Shown here: one piece after another, positions 1 through 9,700 of the stretch
Position numbering within the stretch: position 1 is the stretch's first letter
Layout: every line of letters starts with the position of its first letter
NCBI GenBank assembly: GCA_046541515.1
Contig: JBKHDD010000011.1
Coordinates: 1-61,172, forward strand
DNA length: 61,172 nucleotides
From: CAYFVR01 sp046541515
GTDB taxonomy: Bacteria; Desulfobacterota; Desulfobacteria; Desulfobacterales; Desulfococcaceae
Direction of reading: 5' to 3'
Notes under the pieces: model-generated
Told to the model about the DNA's origin: nothing
Seen by the model: the letters and a program-made list of their open reading frames with translations, nothing else
Database searches by the model: none
Program-made: the position numbers and the translations under genes

Positions 1-389
1 TCGCCGCCTCGGTGGAGGAGCAGACGGCCACGGCCGGGGAAATTTCCAAATCGGTGGCCGCCACGGCCGGCAAGGTGCGGGAGATGGCCGAGGACGCCGG
101 CGAGTCGGCCGCCCTGGTGCGGGACATCGCCCGCTCCACCGAAGAGGCGGCCCGGGCCGCGCGGGAAATCGCCCGGAACATGGAGGAGCAGCTCTCCGCC
201 GTGCAGGAGGTGGCCCGATCCGCCGACGGCGCCTCCCAGGGGGTGCGCGACATTTCCCGCAACATCGAGGACATCGGAAAGGCCAGCCGCCAGACCGCCG
301 TGGGCGCGGCCCAGACCCAGGAATCCTCCAAGGAGCTGGCCCGCATGGCGGCCACCCTCAACGAAATCATCAAGCAGTTTCGGGTGTGA
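1..389 (+). CDS. Methyl-accepting chemotaxis protein, C-terminal fragment (cut by window start)
   Basis: The reading frame is open from the first bases and ends at TGA 387-389, so only the last part of a chemoreceptor is present. It contains the descending helix of the cytoplasmic signalling hairpin, starting at AASVEEQTATAGEISKSV and ending in KQF followed by Arg-Val. It is almost identical to the end of the MCP at 556-2853 (nucleotides 1-380 match 2462-2841 with few changes; about four of some 125 residues differ) and diverges only in the last codons. This indicates a recent tandem duplication or gene conversion. The sensor domain lies outside the window, so the ligand cannot be guessed. 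Confidence 0.9.
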   Translation, partial: AASVEEQTATAGEISKSVAATAGKVREMAEDAGESAALVRDIARSTEEAARAAREIARNMEEQLSAVQEVARSADGASQGVRDISRNIEDIGKASRQTAVGAAQTQESSKELARMAATLNEIIKQFRV

Positions 390-507
390 GGATTCAGCGA
401 TGCTCCGCCGCCGGGAAATGGAATCCCCGACGGCGGAAAAAGGATAAAAAGGTTCCGGGCGGGGCCGGTTTGTCCTTCAGGGTTCCCCGTTTTCTTTACC
501 TCCAAAG

Positions 508-534
508 CGATTGGAACGACGCGCTTTCCAATCG
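508..534. repeat. Perfect 9-bp inverted repeat upstream of the MCP
   Basis: The arms CGATTGGAA (508-516) and TTCCAATCG (526-534) are separated by 9 bases and end 21 bp before the MCP start codon. The element could be an operator or a leader hairpin. No T-tract follows, so it does not look like a terminator. Confidence 0.5.
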
Positions 535-555
535 AAACTTTTCTCGGGAGAAACC

Positions 556-2853
556 ATGTTCAAAAACTGGAAAATCGGATGGAAAATCGGGGGCGGATAC
601 GGGCTGATCCTGATCGTCGGCGCGATCTTGGGCGCCTGGGGATTTGGCGTATTGTCGGGCATCGAAAAACGTTCCGAAGCCATTGTCCAGGAATATCTTC
701 CCGAAGTGGCCGCCGCCAACGAATTGGAGCGGAACACCTTTCTGCTGATGTACAATCTCCGGGGGTACGGCTACACCCGGGAGGACACATACCTTGTGGA
801 AGGGCGGGCGCTTTTGGCCCGAGTTCGGGAAAACATCGCTCAATGCCGGGAAATAGACGGCCGCTTCACCGACGAAGCCAACATGGAGGAATTCGTCCGG
901 ATCGCCGAAGCCCGCCTGAACGAGTACGAAGCCCTGGTGGAGGAAACGGCGACGGCCAACCACGCCTTTTTCGAAATCCAGGACACCCTGGATCGAACCG
1001 CGGAGAGCTTCGTCGAAAATCTTGATCGGTTGATGGACAACCAACACCGGCGAACGGCCATCGATATCCGGGGGGGGCTCGATCCGGAAGGCCTGCTGCG
1101 CCGCCTCGAAACCATCCGGAACCTCCAACGAATCCTCGACGCCGGAGACCGGCTCGAAATCAAGAACTTCAAGGCCCAGGTCCGGCGGGAACCGGAAAGC
1201 CTGCGGGAAGCCCTGGGCGATTTCGAAACCATTTTCGACCTGATGGACCGGACGGCGCCCATCGTCGCCCGGGGCGGCGACCGCGAAATTCTCGATGCGG
1301 CGCGTCTGGCCTCGGTTCAATATCGGGAAGCCATGGAAGCGGGCCTGGAAAACTGGCTTCGGCTGGAATCCCTGAGCGAACGGAGAATGGCCACGGGCGA
1401 CGAGGCTCTGGAAGCGGCCCGGGAAATTTCCGCGGAAAGCATGAACCAAATGGAGGCGATCAGCGACGAAATCGAAACCGAACTGGCGCAGGCCGCCACC
1501 ACTTTGATATACGGCCTCGCGTTCGCCGTCCTGGCGGCGGCGGCTTTGGCCTTCCTGATCGCTTCGGGCATCACCCGGCCCATCCGCCGCATCGGCGAGT
1601 TCATCGCGCAGTTCGGCGCCGGAGATTTGAGCGGACAGGTGGAAATCGACTCCCGGGACGAAGTGGGGCGGATGGCCGAATATCTCAACACGGCGGTGGC
1701 CAGCCTCCGCGTGATCATGCGGGAGCTGGCCGACAACGCCAACGGCCTGTCCAGCTCGTCGGAGGAACTCTCCTCCATCTCCACCCAGATGGCCGCCTCG
1801 GCGGAGGAGATGAACGTCCAGGCCGAAGGGGTGGCCTCGGCCTCCGGCAAGGTCAACGCGTCGGTGGAAACCGTGGCCGGCGCGGCGGAACAGGCGGCCG
1901 CCTCGGTGAACAACGTCTCCGCCATGACCGAGGAGATGTCCGCCACCTTCGACAACGTGGCCGAAGCCGGCCGGAAGACCGCCGCCGGCGTGGACCGGAT
2001 CGCCGCCTCCAGCGAAGAAGTTTCCCATCAGGTCAACGCCGCGGCGTCGTCTTCGGAAGAGATGACCGCCTCCCTCAACGAGGTGGCCAAAAACACGGCC
2101 AACGCCAGCCGCATTTCCCGGGGCGCGCGGGAGCGCGCCGAGGAAATCGACAACCGGATGCGGGCTCTGGCCGGGGCCTCCAAACAGATCGGCAAGGTGG
2201 TGGGCGTCATCAAGGACATCGCCGACCAGACCAATATGCTGGCCCTGAACGCCACCATCGAGGCGGCCGGGGCGGGGGACGTCGGCAAGGGCTTCGCCGT
2301 GGTGGCCGGGGAGGTGAAGGAGCTGGCCCGCCAGTCGGCCGAGGCCACAGACGAGATCGCCGGCCAGATCGAGGAGATTCAGTCCACCACCGAAGCGGCG
2401 GTGGGCGCCATCGACGAGATCAACGCCGTGATCAACGAAATCGCGGGAATCAACGAGATGATCGCCGCCTCGGTGGAGGAGCAGACGGCCACGGCCGGGG
2501 AAATTTCCAAATCGGTTGCGTCCACGGCCGGCACGGTTCGGGAGATGGCCGAGGACGCCGGCGAGTCGGCCACGCTGGTGCGGGACATCGCCCGCTCCAC
2601 CGAAGAGGCGGCCCAGGCCGCGCGGGAAATCGCCCGGAACATGGAGGAGCAGCTTTCCGCCGTGCAGGAGGTGGCCCGATCCGCCGACGGCGCCTCCCAG
2701 GGGGTCCGCGACATTTCCCGCAACATCGAGGACATCGGAAAGGCCAGCCGGCAGACCGCCGTGGGCGCGGCCCAGACCCAGGAATCCTCCAAGGAGCTGG
2801 CCCGCATGGCCGCCACCCTCAATGAAATCATCAAGCAGTTTCAAACCGGATGA
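556..2853 (+). CDS. Methyl-accepting chemotaxis protein with helical periplasmic sensor
   Basis: 765-aa transmembrane chemoreceptor feeding CheA/CheW. The start is ATG 556 behind CGGGAG; an upstream in-frame extension has no ribosome-binding site. TM1 lies at about residues 12-35, a helical, probably HBM- or four-helix-type sensor at 36-313, TM2 at 316-338, HAMP at about 339-392, then a long signalling coiled coil. The hairpin tip reads ADQTNMLALNATIEAAGAGD. It has Gly where most MCPs have the EAAR arginine, a variant that is common in this receptor class. The C-terminus duplicates the fragment at 1-389. cheB and cheR follow on the same strand. The ligand is unknown. Confidence 0.93.
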   Translation: MFKNWKIGWKIGGGYGLILIVGAILGAWGFGVLSGIEKRSEAIVQEYLPEVAAANELERNTFLLMYNLRGYGYTREDTYLVEGRALLARVRENIAQCREIDGRFTDEANMEEFVRIAEARLNEYEALVEETATANHAFFEIQDTLDRTAESFVENLDRLMDNQHRRTAIDIRGGLDPEGLLRRLETIRNLQRILDAGDRLEIKNFKAQVRREPESLREALGDFETIFDLMDRTAPIVARGGDREILDAARLASVQYREAMEAGLENWLRLESLSERRMATGDEALEAAREISAESMNQMEAISDEIETELAQAATTLIYGLAFAVLAAAALAFLIASGITRPIRRIGEFIAQFGAGDLSGQVEIDSRDEVGRMAEYLNTAVASLRVIMRELADNANGLSSSSEELSSISTQMAASAEEMNVQAEGVASASGKVNASVETVAGAAEQAAASVNNVSAMTEEMSATFDNVAEAGRKTAAGVDRIAASSEEVSHQVNAAASSSEEMTASLNEVAKNTANASRISRGARERAEEIDNRMRALAGASKQIGKVVGVIKDIADQTNMLALNATIEAAGAGDVGKGFAVVAGEVKELARQSAEATDEIAGQIEEIQSTTEAAVGAIDEINAVINEIAGINEMIAASVEEQTATAGEISKSVASTAGTVREMAEDAGESATLVRDIARSTEEAAQAAREIARNMEEQLSAVQEVARSADGASQGVRDISRNIEDIGKASRQTAVGAAQTQESSKELARMAATLNEIIKQFQTG

Positions 2854-2864
2854 AGGCTCGGCGA

Positions 2865-2886
2865 CCCGATCCGTGGGCGGATCGGG
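2865..2886 (+). other. Strong hairpin between MCP and cheB
   Basis: A perfect 9-bp stem, CCCGATCCG (2865-2873) and CGGATCGGG (2878-2886), carries a TGGG loop and starts 12 bp after the MCP stop codon. It lacks a U-tract. It could be an RNA-processing or transcript-end-stabilising hairpin that sets different MCP and cheB levels, or a weak terminator. Confidence 0.5.
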
Positions 2887-3068
2887 CGACGGAGGATTGA
2901 TCCGAGCGCGAAAAATCCCATCGTCCAAACACCGGCGACGACAAATAAATCCGGCGGGAAAAACGAATGGTTCCACGGGGAGGCCGCGGGGGCCCGCGGG
3001 AAAAGGGTTCGGCCGACAACGGGGGCCCGAGCGCGCGGCGCCTGGGCGAAAAAACGGGGGAAAACGCA

Positions 3069-4196
3069 TTGCCCGACCTAAAAATACTGATCGTCGACGA
3101 CGCCGTGATCTACCGGCAGATATTGACGCGGATCGTTTCCGAATTCGACGGGGTGGAACTGACGGGCACGGCCCCCAACGGCCGAATCGCCCTCGGCAAG
3201 GTGGCGCTCAACCCGCCGGACCTGGTGTTGCTGGACGCCTTCATGCCCGAGCTGGACGGGCTGGAGACCCTCAAGGCGCTCAAGGCCGACTATCCCCAGG
3301 TGGACGTGGTGATGCTCAGCGGCCTGGACCACGAAACCGCCGATCTCACCGTCAAGGCGCTGGAGGCCGGGGCTCTGGATTTCATCCCCAAGCCCCGGAA
3401 AAGCGAAGCGGCGGAAAACGCGGCCGAACTGCGCGGGGCCCTTGCCCGACTGATTCCCGTGGCCCGAAGCCACAAATACGCCCGTCAGGTCCAAAGTCTT
3501 TCCAAATCGTCCCCGAACCTTCCGCTCACCCCCGCCGCCCGATCCGCCCCGAAACCCGTCCCGCCGGCGTCCCCGCCCCCCCCGCCTCGGTCGCGGTTCG
3601 GGCGCATCGACGTGGTGGCCATCGGCGTATCCACCGGCGGCCCCAACGCGCTCCAGGAGGTCGTTCCGCGTCTGACGGCCGATTTTCCGCTGCCGATTCT
3701 GGCGGTCCAGCACATGCCGCCCATGTTCACCGCCTCCCTGGCGGAACGGCTGAACGCGGTTTCGGCCATCCAGGTGCGGGAAGGGGAGAACGGGGAATTC
3801 GTGCGCCCCGGCGTGATGTATATTGCCCGGGGCGGCCGACACATGGTGGCCCGGCGCACGCCGGACGGCAAGGTGGCGCTGGGCCTGACCGACACGCCGC
3901 CGGTCAACTCCTGCCGGCCCTCCGTGGACGTTCTGCTCCGTTCCCTGGGCATGGTCTACGACGGCCGGGTGCTTTCGGTGATCCTCACCGGCATGGGCAA
4001 CGACGGACTGGCGGGCGTCGCCGCCCTGGCGCGAAGGGGCGGATACGCCCTGGCTCAGGACCGGGCCACCAGCGTGGTCTGGGGAATGCCCGGCGCGGTG
4101 GTGGAGGCCGGGAAGGCCGACGAAGTGGTCCCCCTGGGCCTCATTGCGGAACGCATCTCTCGGCTCGTCTCCCGAAGGCGAAATGATTCGGATTAG
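3069..4196 (+). CDS. cheB: Chemotaxis response regulator protein-glutamate methylesterase CheB
   Basis: 375-aa CheB, which removes methyl groups from (and deamidates) MCP glutamates during adaptation when phosphorylated by CheA. The N-terminal receiver domain has the acidic pair D10/D11 and phospho-acceptor D56 (LVLLDAF). A Pro-rich linker leads to the methylesterase domain with the catalytic triad S188 (GVSTGG), H215 (VQHMPP) and D312 (GMGNDG), all present. The start is taken as TTG 3069, which puts the protein right at the receiver fold and follows a purine-rich CGGGGGAA; an in-frame extension upstream is low-complexity Arg/Gly. The 3' end overlaps cheR by 14 bp, indicating translational coupling. 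Confidence 0.95.
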   Translation: MPDLKILIVDDAVIYRQILTRIVSEFDGVELTGTAPNGRIALGKVALNPPDLVLLDAFMPELDGLETLKALKADYPQVDVVMLSGLDHETADLTVKALEAGALDFIPKPRKSEAAENAAELRGALARLIPVARSHKYARQVQSLSKSSPNLPLTPAARSAPKPVPPASPPPPPRSRFGRIDVVAIGVSTGGPNALQEVVPRLTADFPLPILAVQHMPPMFTASLAERLNAVSAIQVREGENGEFVRPGVMYIARGGRHMVARRTPDGKVALGLTDTPPVNSCRPSVDVLLRSLGMVYDGRVLSVILTGMGNDGLAGVAALARRGGYALAQDRATSVVWGMPGAVVEAGKADEVVPLGLIAERISRLVSRRRNDSD

Positions 4197-5028
4197 CGAG
4201 GCCGAATTCGCCCTGATGGCCCGCTACATCGAAAATGTCTGCGGCATCCATCTCCGGGGCGACAAGGCCTATCTCATCGAATCCCGCCTCTCGGACCTGG
4301 TGGCGGCCAGCGGCTGCCGTTCGTTTCAGTCCTTTCTGCACATGGCCCGGGACGACGTCGCCGGCGGGCTTCGGGATCGGATCGTGGACGCCATCACCAC
4401 CAACGAGACCTCCTGGTTCCGGGACGCCAGCGCCTGGACCTACCTTGCCGAGGCGGGGCTTCCGGCGGTTTTGGACCGGGCCGTGGCGGGAAAGCCGGCC
4501 CGGGTCTGGTCCGCGGCGGTGTCCACCGGACAGGAGGTCTATTCCCTGCTGATGCTCATGGACGAGATCCTTCATGCCCGAGGGCTGCCGTCCTTTCTCG
4601 GCCGCGTGGAGGTGATGGCCACCGACATTTCCTCCACCGCCCTGGCCGCGGCCCAGGCCGGCGTTTACGATTCCCTTTCCATGGCGCGAGGACTGTCGGC
4701 CGAGCGAAAATTCCGCTATTTCACGCCGACGCCCAAGGGCTGGGCCTTCGAGCCTCGATTGCGGGACCGGGTTCGCTTTCGGCGGTACAATCTTCAGGAC
4801 AATTTCACTTTTTTCGGGACCTTCGACCTGGTGCTGTGCCGCTACGTGAGCATCTATTTTTCGGACGACTTCAAGCGGGAGCTGTTCCGGCGCATGGCCC
4901 GGGTGGTCCGCCCCGGCGGGGTGCTGCTGCTGGGCGCCACGGAATCCCTGCGGGAGTTTTCCGACGACTTCGAAATCCACTATTTCAAAAACGCCGTGAT
5001 CAACGTGCGGAAACGGGACGGGACATGA
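4183..5028 (+). CDS. cheR: Chemotaxis protein methyltransferase CheR
   Basis: 281-aa SAM-dependent methyltransferase that methylates receptor glutamates, opposing CheB. The N-terminal helical domain (about 1-75) is followed by the Rossmann domain. The SAM motif reads RVWSAAVSTGQEVYSL, so the usual CSTGEE is VSTGQE, and LVLCRYVSIYF is the late motif. ATG 4183 lies inside the end of cheB. The stop overlaps the kdsB start (ATGA). The variant SAM loop is still compatible with binding. The window has a second CheR at 54807, so this one probably serves the receptors or array encoded beside it. Confidence 0.93.
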   Translation: MIRISEAEFALMARYIENVCGIHLRGDKAYLIESRLSDLVAASGCRSFQSFLHMARDDVAGGLRDRIVDAITTNETSWFRDASAWTYLAEAGLPAVLDRAVAGKPARVWSAAVSTGQEVYSLLMLMDEILHARGLPSFLGRVEVMATDISSTALAAAQAGVYDSLSMARGLSAERKFRYFTPTPKGWAFEPRLRDRVRFRRYNLQDNFTFFGTFDLVLCRYVSIYFSDDFKRELFRRMARVVRPGGVLLLGATESLREFSDDFEIHYFKNAVINVRKRDGT

Positions 5029-5783
5029 CCCATTCTTCAGAAAACCGGACGGTGGTGGTAATTCCGGCCCGATACGGTTCCACCCGGTTTCCGGGAAAGC
5101 CGCTGGCCGACATCGCCGGCAAGCCGATGATCCGGCGGGTCTACGAGGCCGCGGCCCGGGCCGCGAACATCCAAGAAGTGGCGGTGGCCACCGACGACGA
5201 CCGGATCGCCCGCGCGGTGCGGGAGTTCGGCGGAAAGGCGGTGATGACCTCCCCGAATCACCGGTCCGGCTCCGATCGGGTGTTCGAAGCGGTTCAAACC
5301 ATGGATCTGGCTCCGGAGGCGGTGGTGGTCAACGTCCAGGGCGACCAGCCGCTGCTGGACCCGGCCTCCCTGGACGCCCTGGTTGCGCCTTTTCGCGAAG
5401 ACCCCGGCGTGGAGATGGCGACCCTGGCCGTGCCCATGTCGAACCCGGCGGAAATCGCCAACCCCGCCAACGTGAAGGTGGTGTTGGACGTCCGGGGGGA
5501 CGCCCTCTATTTTTCCCGGTCGCCGATTCCGTTTGATCGGGACGGAACCGGAACGGAACCGGTTCTCCGCCATCTGGGCCTGTACGCCTACACCCGCCGG
5601 TTTCTGGAAATCTTCGCCGGGCTGCCGGAAGGGCGGCTGGAGGCGGCGGAAAAACTGGAACAGCTTCGGGCGCTGGAACACGGCCATCGCATCCGCGTGG
5701 CGACGGTGGAGGCCATGGGCCCCGACGTGGACCTGCCGGAAGACGTGGCGGCGGTGGAGCGGATTTTGCGTAAGCCATTCTAA
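5025..5783 (+). CDS. kdsB: 3-deoxy-manno-octulosonate cytidylyltransferase (CMP-KDO synthetase)
   Basis: 252-aa cytosolic enzyme that activates KDO with CTP to CMP-KDO for lipopolysaccharide inner core synthesis, so the cell is Gram-negative. The nucleotide-binding start VVIPARYGSTRFPGKPL, the VNVQGDQPLLD motif and a C-terminal EQLRALEHGHRI segment match the family, and the length is typical. The ATG overlaps the cheR stop by 4 bp, an odd pairing of a housekeeping envelope gene with a chemotaxis operon. Confidence 0.95.
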   Translation: MTHSSENRTVVVIPARYGSTRFPGKPLADIAGKPMIRRVYEAAARAANIQEVAVATDDDRIARAVREFGGKAVMTSPNHRSGSDRVFEAVQTMDLAPEAVVVNVQGDQPLLDPASLDALVAPFREDPGVEMATLAVPMSNPAEIANPANVKVVLDVRGDALYFSRSPIPFDRDGTGTEPVLRHLGLYAYTRRFLEIFAGLPEGRLEAAEKLEQLRALEHGHRIRVATVEAMGPDVDLPEDVAAVERILRKPF

Positions 5784-5839
5784 TCGGAGTCGGCCGTTTC
5801 CTCGACGGAAAAGACGCCCGCATGAAAGAGGTCAATCAG

Positions 5840-6727
5840 ATGACCCATCATCGATCTGGAAGCGACGACGCCCCTTTCCGATTCGCCGTAATGCTTTTTT
5901 TGCTATGTTGCGGGTGGATATTACCCGGTTCTCCCGGGGCGGAAGAATCGGCGGTTTCCGGCAAGGAGGTTGCCATCTCGCAGGCCGCCGATGCGGAAAC
6001 CCTTCACCTCGGCTATGGCACCGGCTGGAATGATGTGGGGCTTGCCCTCGCCCGAAAAGTTTATTCCGTCGCCTTTGGCCGGGCCGGGAAACGGGTGAAA
6101 ATTTCGCCCATGCCAAGCGAACGCGCCTTGATCGAGGCCAACGCGGGCCGTCTGGACGGAGACGCCACCCGATTTGGAAACGCACGGGTGGAAAATCAGT
6201 ATACCAATTTAATTCGGGTTCAAGAGCCGCTGCTGGTTTCGAACACATCGGCCTTTTCCATTCGATTTTCCGCCGAAATCCGCAACTGGTCCGACGTCGC
6301 GGAACTGTCGCCCGGAATCGTTTACGTCCGGGGCTACAAATTGATCGAGTCCCGTCTTTCCGCCATGGAGCTCCAAGCACGGGCGTTCCGCGTGGCGGAC
6401 CACGCCAAGGCGCTTCGTTTTTTGATGGCGGGACGGGCGGACATCCTCATCTCCACGGAATCCGCCGTTCGAACCTTTTTGGGCGAACCGGAATTCCGGA
6501 ATGCGGGAATCCGACGAATTGGCGTGTTGGAGAGAGACTCCCCCTACCTGTACCTTCATAAACGCCACGCCGAATTGGCCGATCGGCTGGCGAGCGTTCT
6601 TCGCCAATTAAAGGCCGATGGAACTTACCGTGTGATGTTTCAGGAATTTGCCCGGAACCTGAAACCGGAACAAAGGGAAGGGTTCTGGCTTCTGGAAGAA
6701 GGCGTCAAACCGGGAAACCCGGACTGA
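5840..6727 (+). CDS. Periplasmic substrate-binding-like protein (SBP_bac_3 type)
   Basis: About 295 aa, with a hydrophobic signal segment (FAVMLFLLCCGWIL) and a type-2 periplasmic-binding-protein fold suggested by the order of blocks: GYGTGWNDVGLALARKVY near the start, a hinge region, and a C-terminal block with LRQLKADGTYRVMFQEFA. The start is taken at ATG 5840 behind AAAGAGG; ATG 5822 in the same frame is possible. There are no ABC permease or ATPase genes nearby. The next gene, six bases on, is a hybrid histidine kinase, so a ligand-presenting role for that sensor is more likely than transport. The ligand is unknown. Confidence 0.75.
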   Translation: MTHHRSGSDDAPFRFAVMLFLLCCGWILPGSPGAEESAVSGKEVAISQAADAETLHLGYGTGWNDVGLALARKVYSVAFGRAGKRVKISPMPSERALIEANAGRLDGDATRFGNARVENQYTNLIRVQEPLLVSNTSAFSIRFSAEIRNWSDVAELSPGIVYVRGYKLIESRLSAMELQARAFRVADHAKALRFLMAGRADILISTESAVRTFLGEPEFRNAGIRRIGVLERDSPYLYLHKRHAELADRLASVLRQLKADGTYRVMFQEFARNLKPEQREGFWLLEEGVKPGNPD

Positions 6728-6733
6728 TTTCCG

Positions 6734-9700
6734 GTGCCGGCCGAAAGAAACGAGGCGTTTCCCCAACCGATGAAGCCTGTATCGAGCGCTCTGCCCGGCC
6801 GATCCCTCGCGTTTCGGCTCTTTTTGGCCACCGTCATGGCCAGTTTGCTGGTTTCCTTGCTCGCGACGGGAATCCATGTCTTTTATCAATACCGGACGGA
6901 GGTGGCCCAACTCGAATCCACGCTGGAACTCATCGAGAAGGTTCATGTGCCCGCGATCGCCGGCAGTCTTTTTGCGGTAAACGACGAGCAGATCGTCCTT
7001 CACCTGCGGGGCCTGCTGAACTTTCCCGACATTGTTTTCGCGGAAGTTCGCGAGGAAAAAGAGAATTATCGCTACCAAAGAGCGCTGGGCCGGCCGATGG
7101 ATTCCGGGGCCATCCGCCGAACATTCGAACTGTTTCCCCCGACCGATCCCGGCGCCTCTCTCTTTTTGGGCGTTCTTTCGATACACGCCGATTACCAAGA
7201 CCTCCACGACCGGATTCAATCGAGCGCGAGCCTCATTGCCCTGACCACGTTTTCCCAAATTTTCATTACGGCACTCCTCATTTTTCTGCTGGCGCAACGG
7301 TACGTCACGCGGCGCCTGGTGGGGCTGGCGGATTACGCCAACCGGCTGGATCCCGACAACCTGGAGGAGCCGCCGCGCCTGAGGCGCCGGCGCGGAAGAA
7401 GTCGCAACCCGGACGAAATCGACCGAGTTGCCGCCGCCTTTGACAATTTGCGGCTCCGGATTCGGGAGCACATCCGCAAACGGGAATCCATGAACCGTCG
7501 GCTTCGGGAAAGCGAGGCGCGGTTCCGAAGCCTGACCGACAATTTGCCCGTCGGCGTGTTTCGCGTTTCCCCGGACGATCGTATCGTCTTCGTGAATCCG
7601 GCCATTGCCCGCATGCTCGCCTTTGATTCGGCCCGGGAGATGGAAGGCCGAAACCCCCAAGATTTTTACTTGAATCCCGAGGACCGCCTGCGTTTGCGAC
7701 CGCTGTGGAACGGCCTGCCCTCCATTGGTCCCTTGGAGATGGAGTGTCTCCGAAACGACGGGTCGGTGTTCTGGGGCTCGCTTCGGGCCACCCGATTCCA
7801 GGACGAGGCCGGAAACCTGATCGCCATTGATGGCACCTTGGAAGACGTCACGCCGCGTCGGAAGGCCGAAACCGCCGCCCGAAGGCGAACCCGCGAGCTG
7901 GAAACCCTCTACCAAATGGGGCGGGAGGCGGCCGAAGGACTTTCCCTGGAGCGGACCCTGGGCGCCGCCGCGGAAAGGCTTAGGACCCTCTTGCCCGCAG
8001 ACCTGGTCGTCATTTTTTTAACCCGCGGGGACGAACTGAAGCTGGAGGCCCGCACCGCCTTCGCCAGTTCAACCCCCTGGGTTCCGGCCGAAAGCCACGC
8101 CGTCGGCCAGTGCCTTTGCGGGCTGGCGGCCGAAACCGCCGAGTCTGCCTTCTCCTGCGACATCCTGTCCGACCCCCGCTGCACGCTTTCGGAATGCAAG
8201 GCCGCGGGGCTTCGATCTTTCGCGGCCATTCCACTGGGAACCCGCGGGGAAACCATCGGCGTGCTGGGACTGGCCGCCCAAAAGGAAACCGACTTCCGCG
8301 TCCATCAGTCCTTTCTGGAAACCGTGGCCGGGGCCCTGACCCACAGCATTCACAATCTTCGTTTGTACGAATCCTTGGAAAAAAACGCCCAACAGTTGAA
8401 AAGAAGATTAAAAGACCTGGAAATTTCCAGAAAAATGATCAAAATTACGGAAAATCGGTTTCGATCCTTTTTCGATTCCAATCCCGAGGGCGTTTTTTTG
8501 CTGGACTTTTTCGGCATGATCCAAGACGCCAACCGGGCGGCGCGGGAAATCACCGGATATGAAAAGGATCAGCTTCAGGGAAGGGCCTTCCGAGATTTGG
8601 TCTCTCCGGATTTCCGGAACGACGTAAACGGGCTCGTGGAGACCATTTCCACAGGACGAATAGTGAACATCTCCATGGAAATCCCCTGCCGGCGTGCCGA
8701 CGGCCCCGAATTTCCAGCGGCGATTCGCACTTGGCGCGTGCAGGACGAAAAGGAAAATGTCCTGGCGGTGGGACTGTTTCTTCGGGACCTGTCGGAAGAA
8801 AAGGCCCTGGTGGCGCAGAAGGCGACCCTGGAGCGCCAACTTCAGCACGCGCAGAAAATGGAGGCCATCGGCACCCTGGCCGGCGGCATCGCCCACGATT
8901 TCAACAACATCTTGGGCGGCGTCATCGGATTCGCGGAACTGGCCATCGAACACGAAACCCGAAACCCCGACCGCCTGCCCCATTTTCATCGTCGTTTGCT
9001 GGAGGCCTGCATCCGCGCCCGGGAACTGGTGGAGCAGATTTTGAAATTCAACCGCCGGGAACTGTCCGAATTGAAGGCGGTGCGCCTTTCGGCGGTGGCC
9101 AAGGAGGTCGTTCAGTTTCTGGGTTCCAGTCTGCCGGCCACCATAAAAATTTCCCAGCGGCTGGAGGCCGAGAACGACTGGGTGCTGGGCGACCCGTCCC
9201 AGCTTCACCAGGTGCTGGTCAACTTGTGCACCAATGCCTACCACGCCATGCGACCGGGGCCGGGGCGGCTGACCCTGGCCCTGCGCGAAGTTCAATTGGA
9301 AACGGCTCTGCGTTGCTATGGGCGGGAAATCAAGCCCGGCAAATACGCCGTTCTGGAAGTGAGGGATACCGGAACCGGAATCCCGTCCCATTGCCAGGAC
9401 CGCATTTTCGAGCCCTATTTCACCACCAAAGACATGCAGGACGGAACCGGACTCGGTCTTTCGGTCAGCTTCGCCATTGTAAAAAGTCACGGCGGCCTGA
9501 TCGATTTTGAAACTCGGGAAGGGGAGGGGACCACCTTTCGGGTGTATCTCCCCGTTTCGGAGCCCCGAAGCGCCGATCCGCCCGCCGTTGCAGCGGTCCC
9601 GACGGGCCGGGGCGAACGGATCATGGTGGTGGACGACGAACTGTTCTTCCTGGACGTCCTGCGGGAGCACCTGGAAACGCTGGAATACGACCCGGTGGGT

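Noticed and set aside
496..3069. An 857-codon open frame on the minus strand opposite the MCP
   Set aside because: It is antisense to a well-supported MCP, its translation is low-complexity Gly/His/Arg, and it reflects high GC at codon position 3. Similar long shadows occur at 51674-54934 and 55918-58368.
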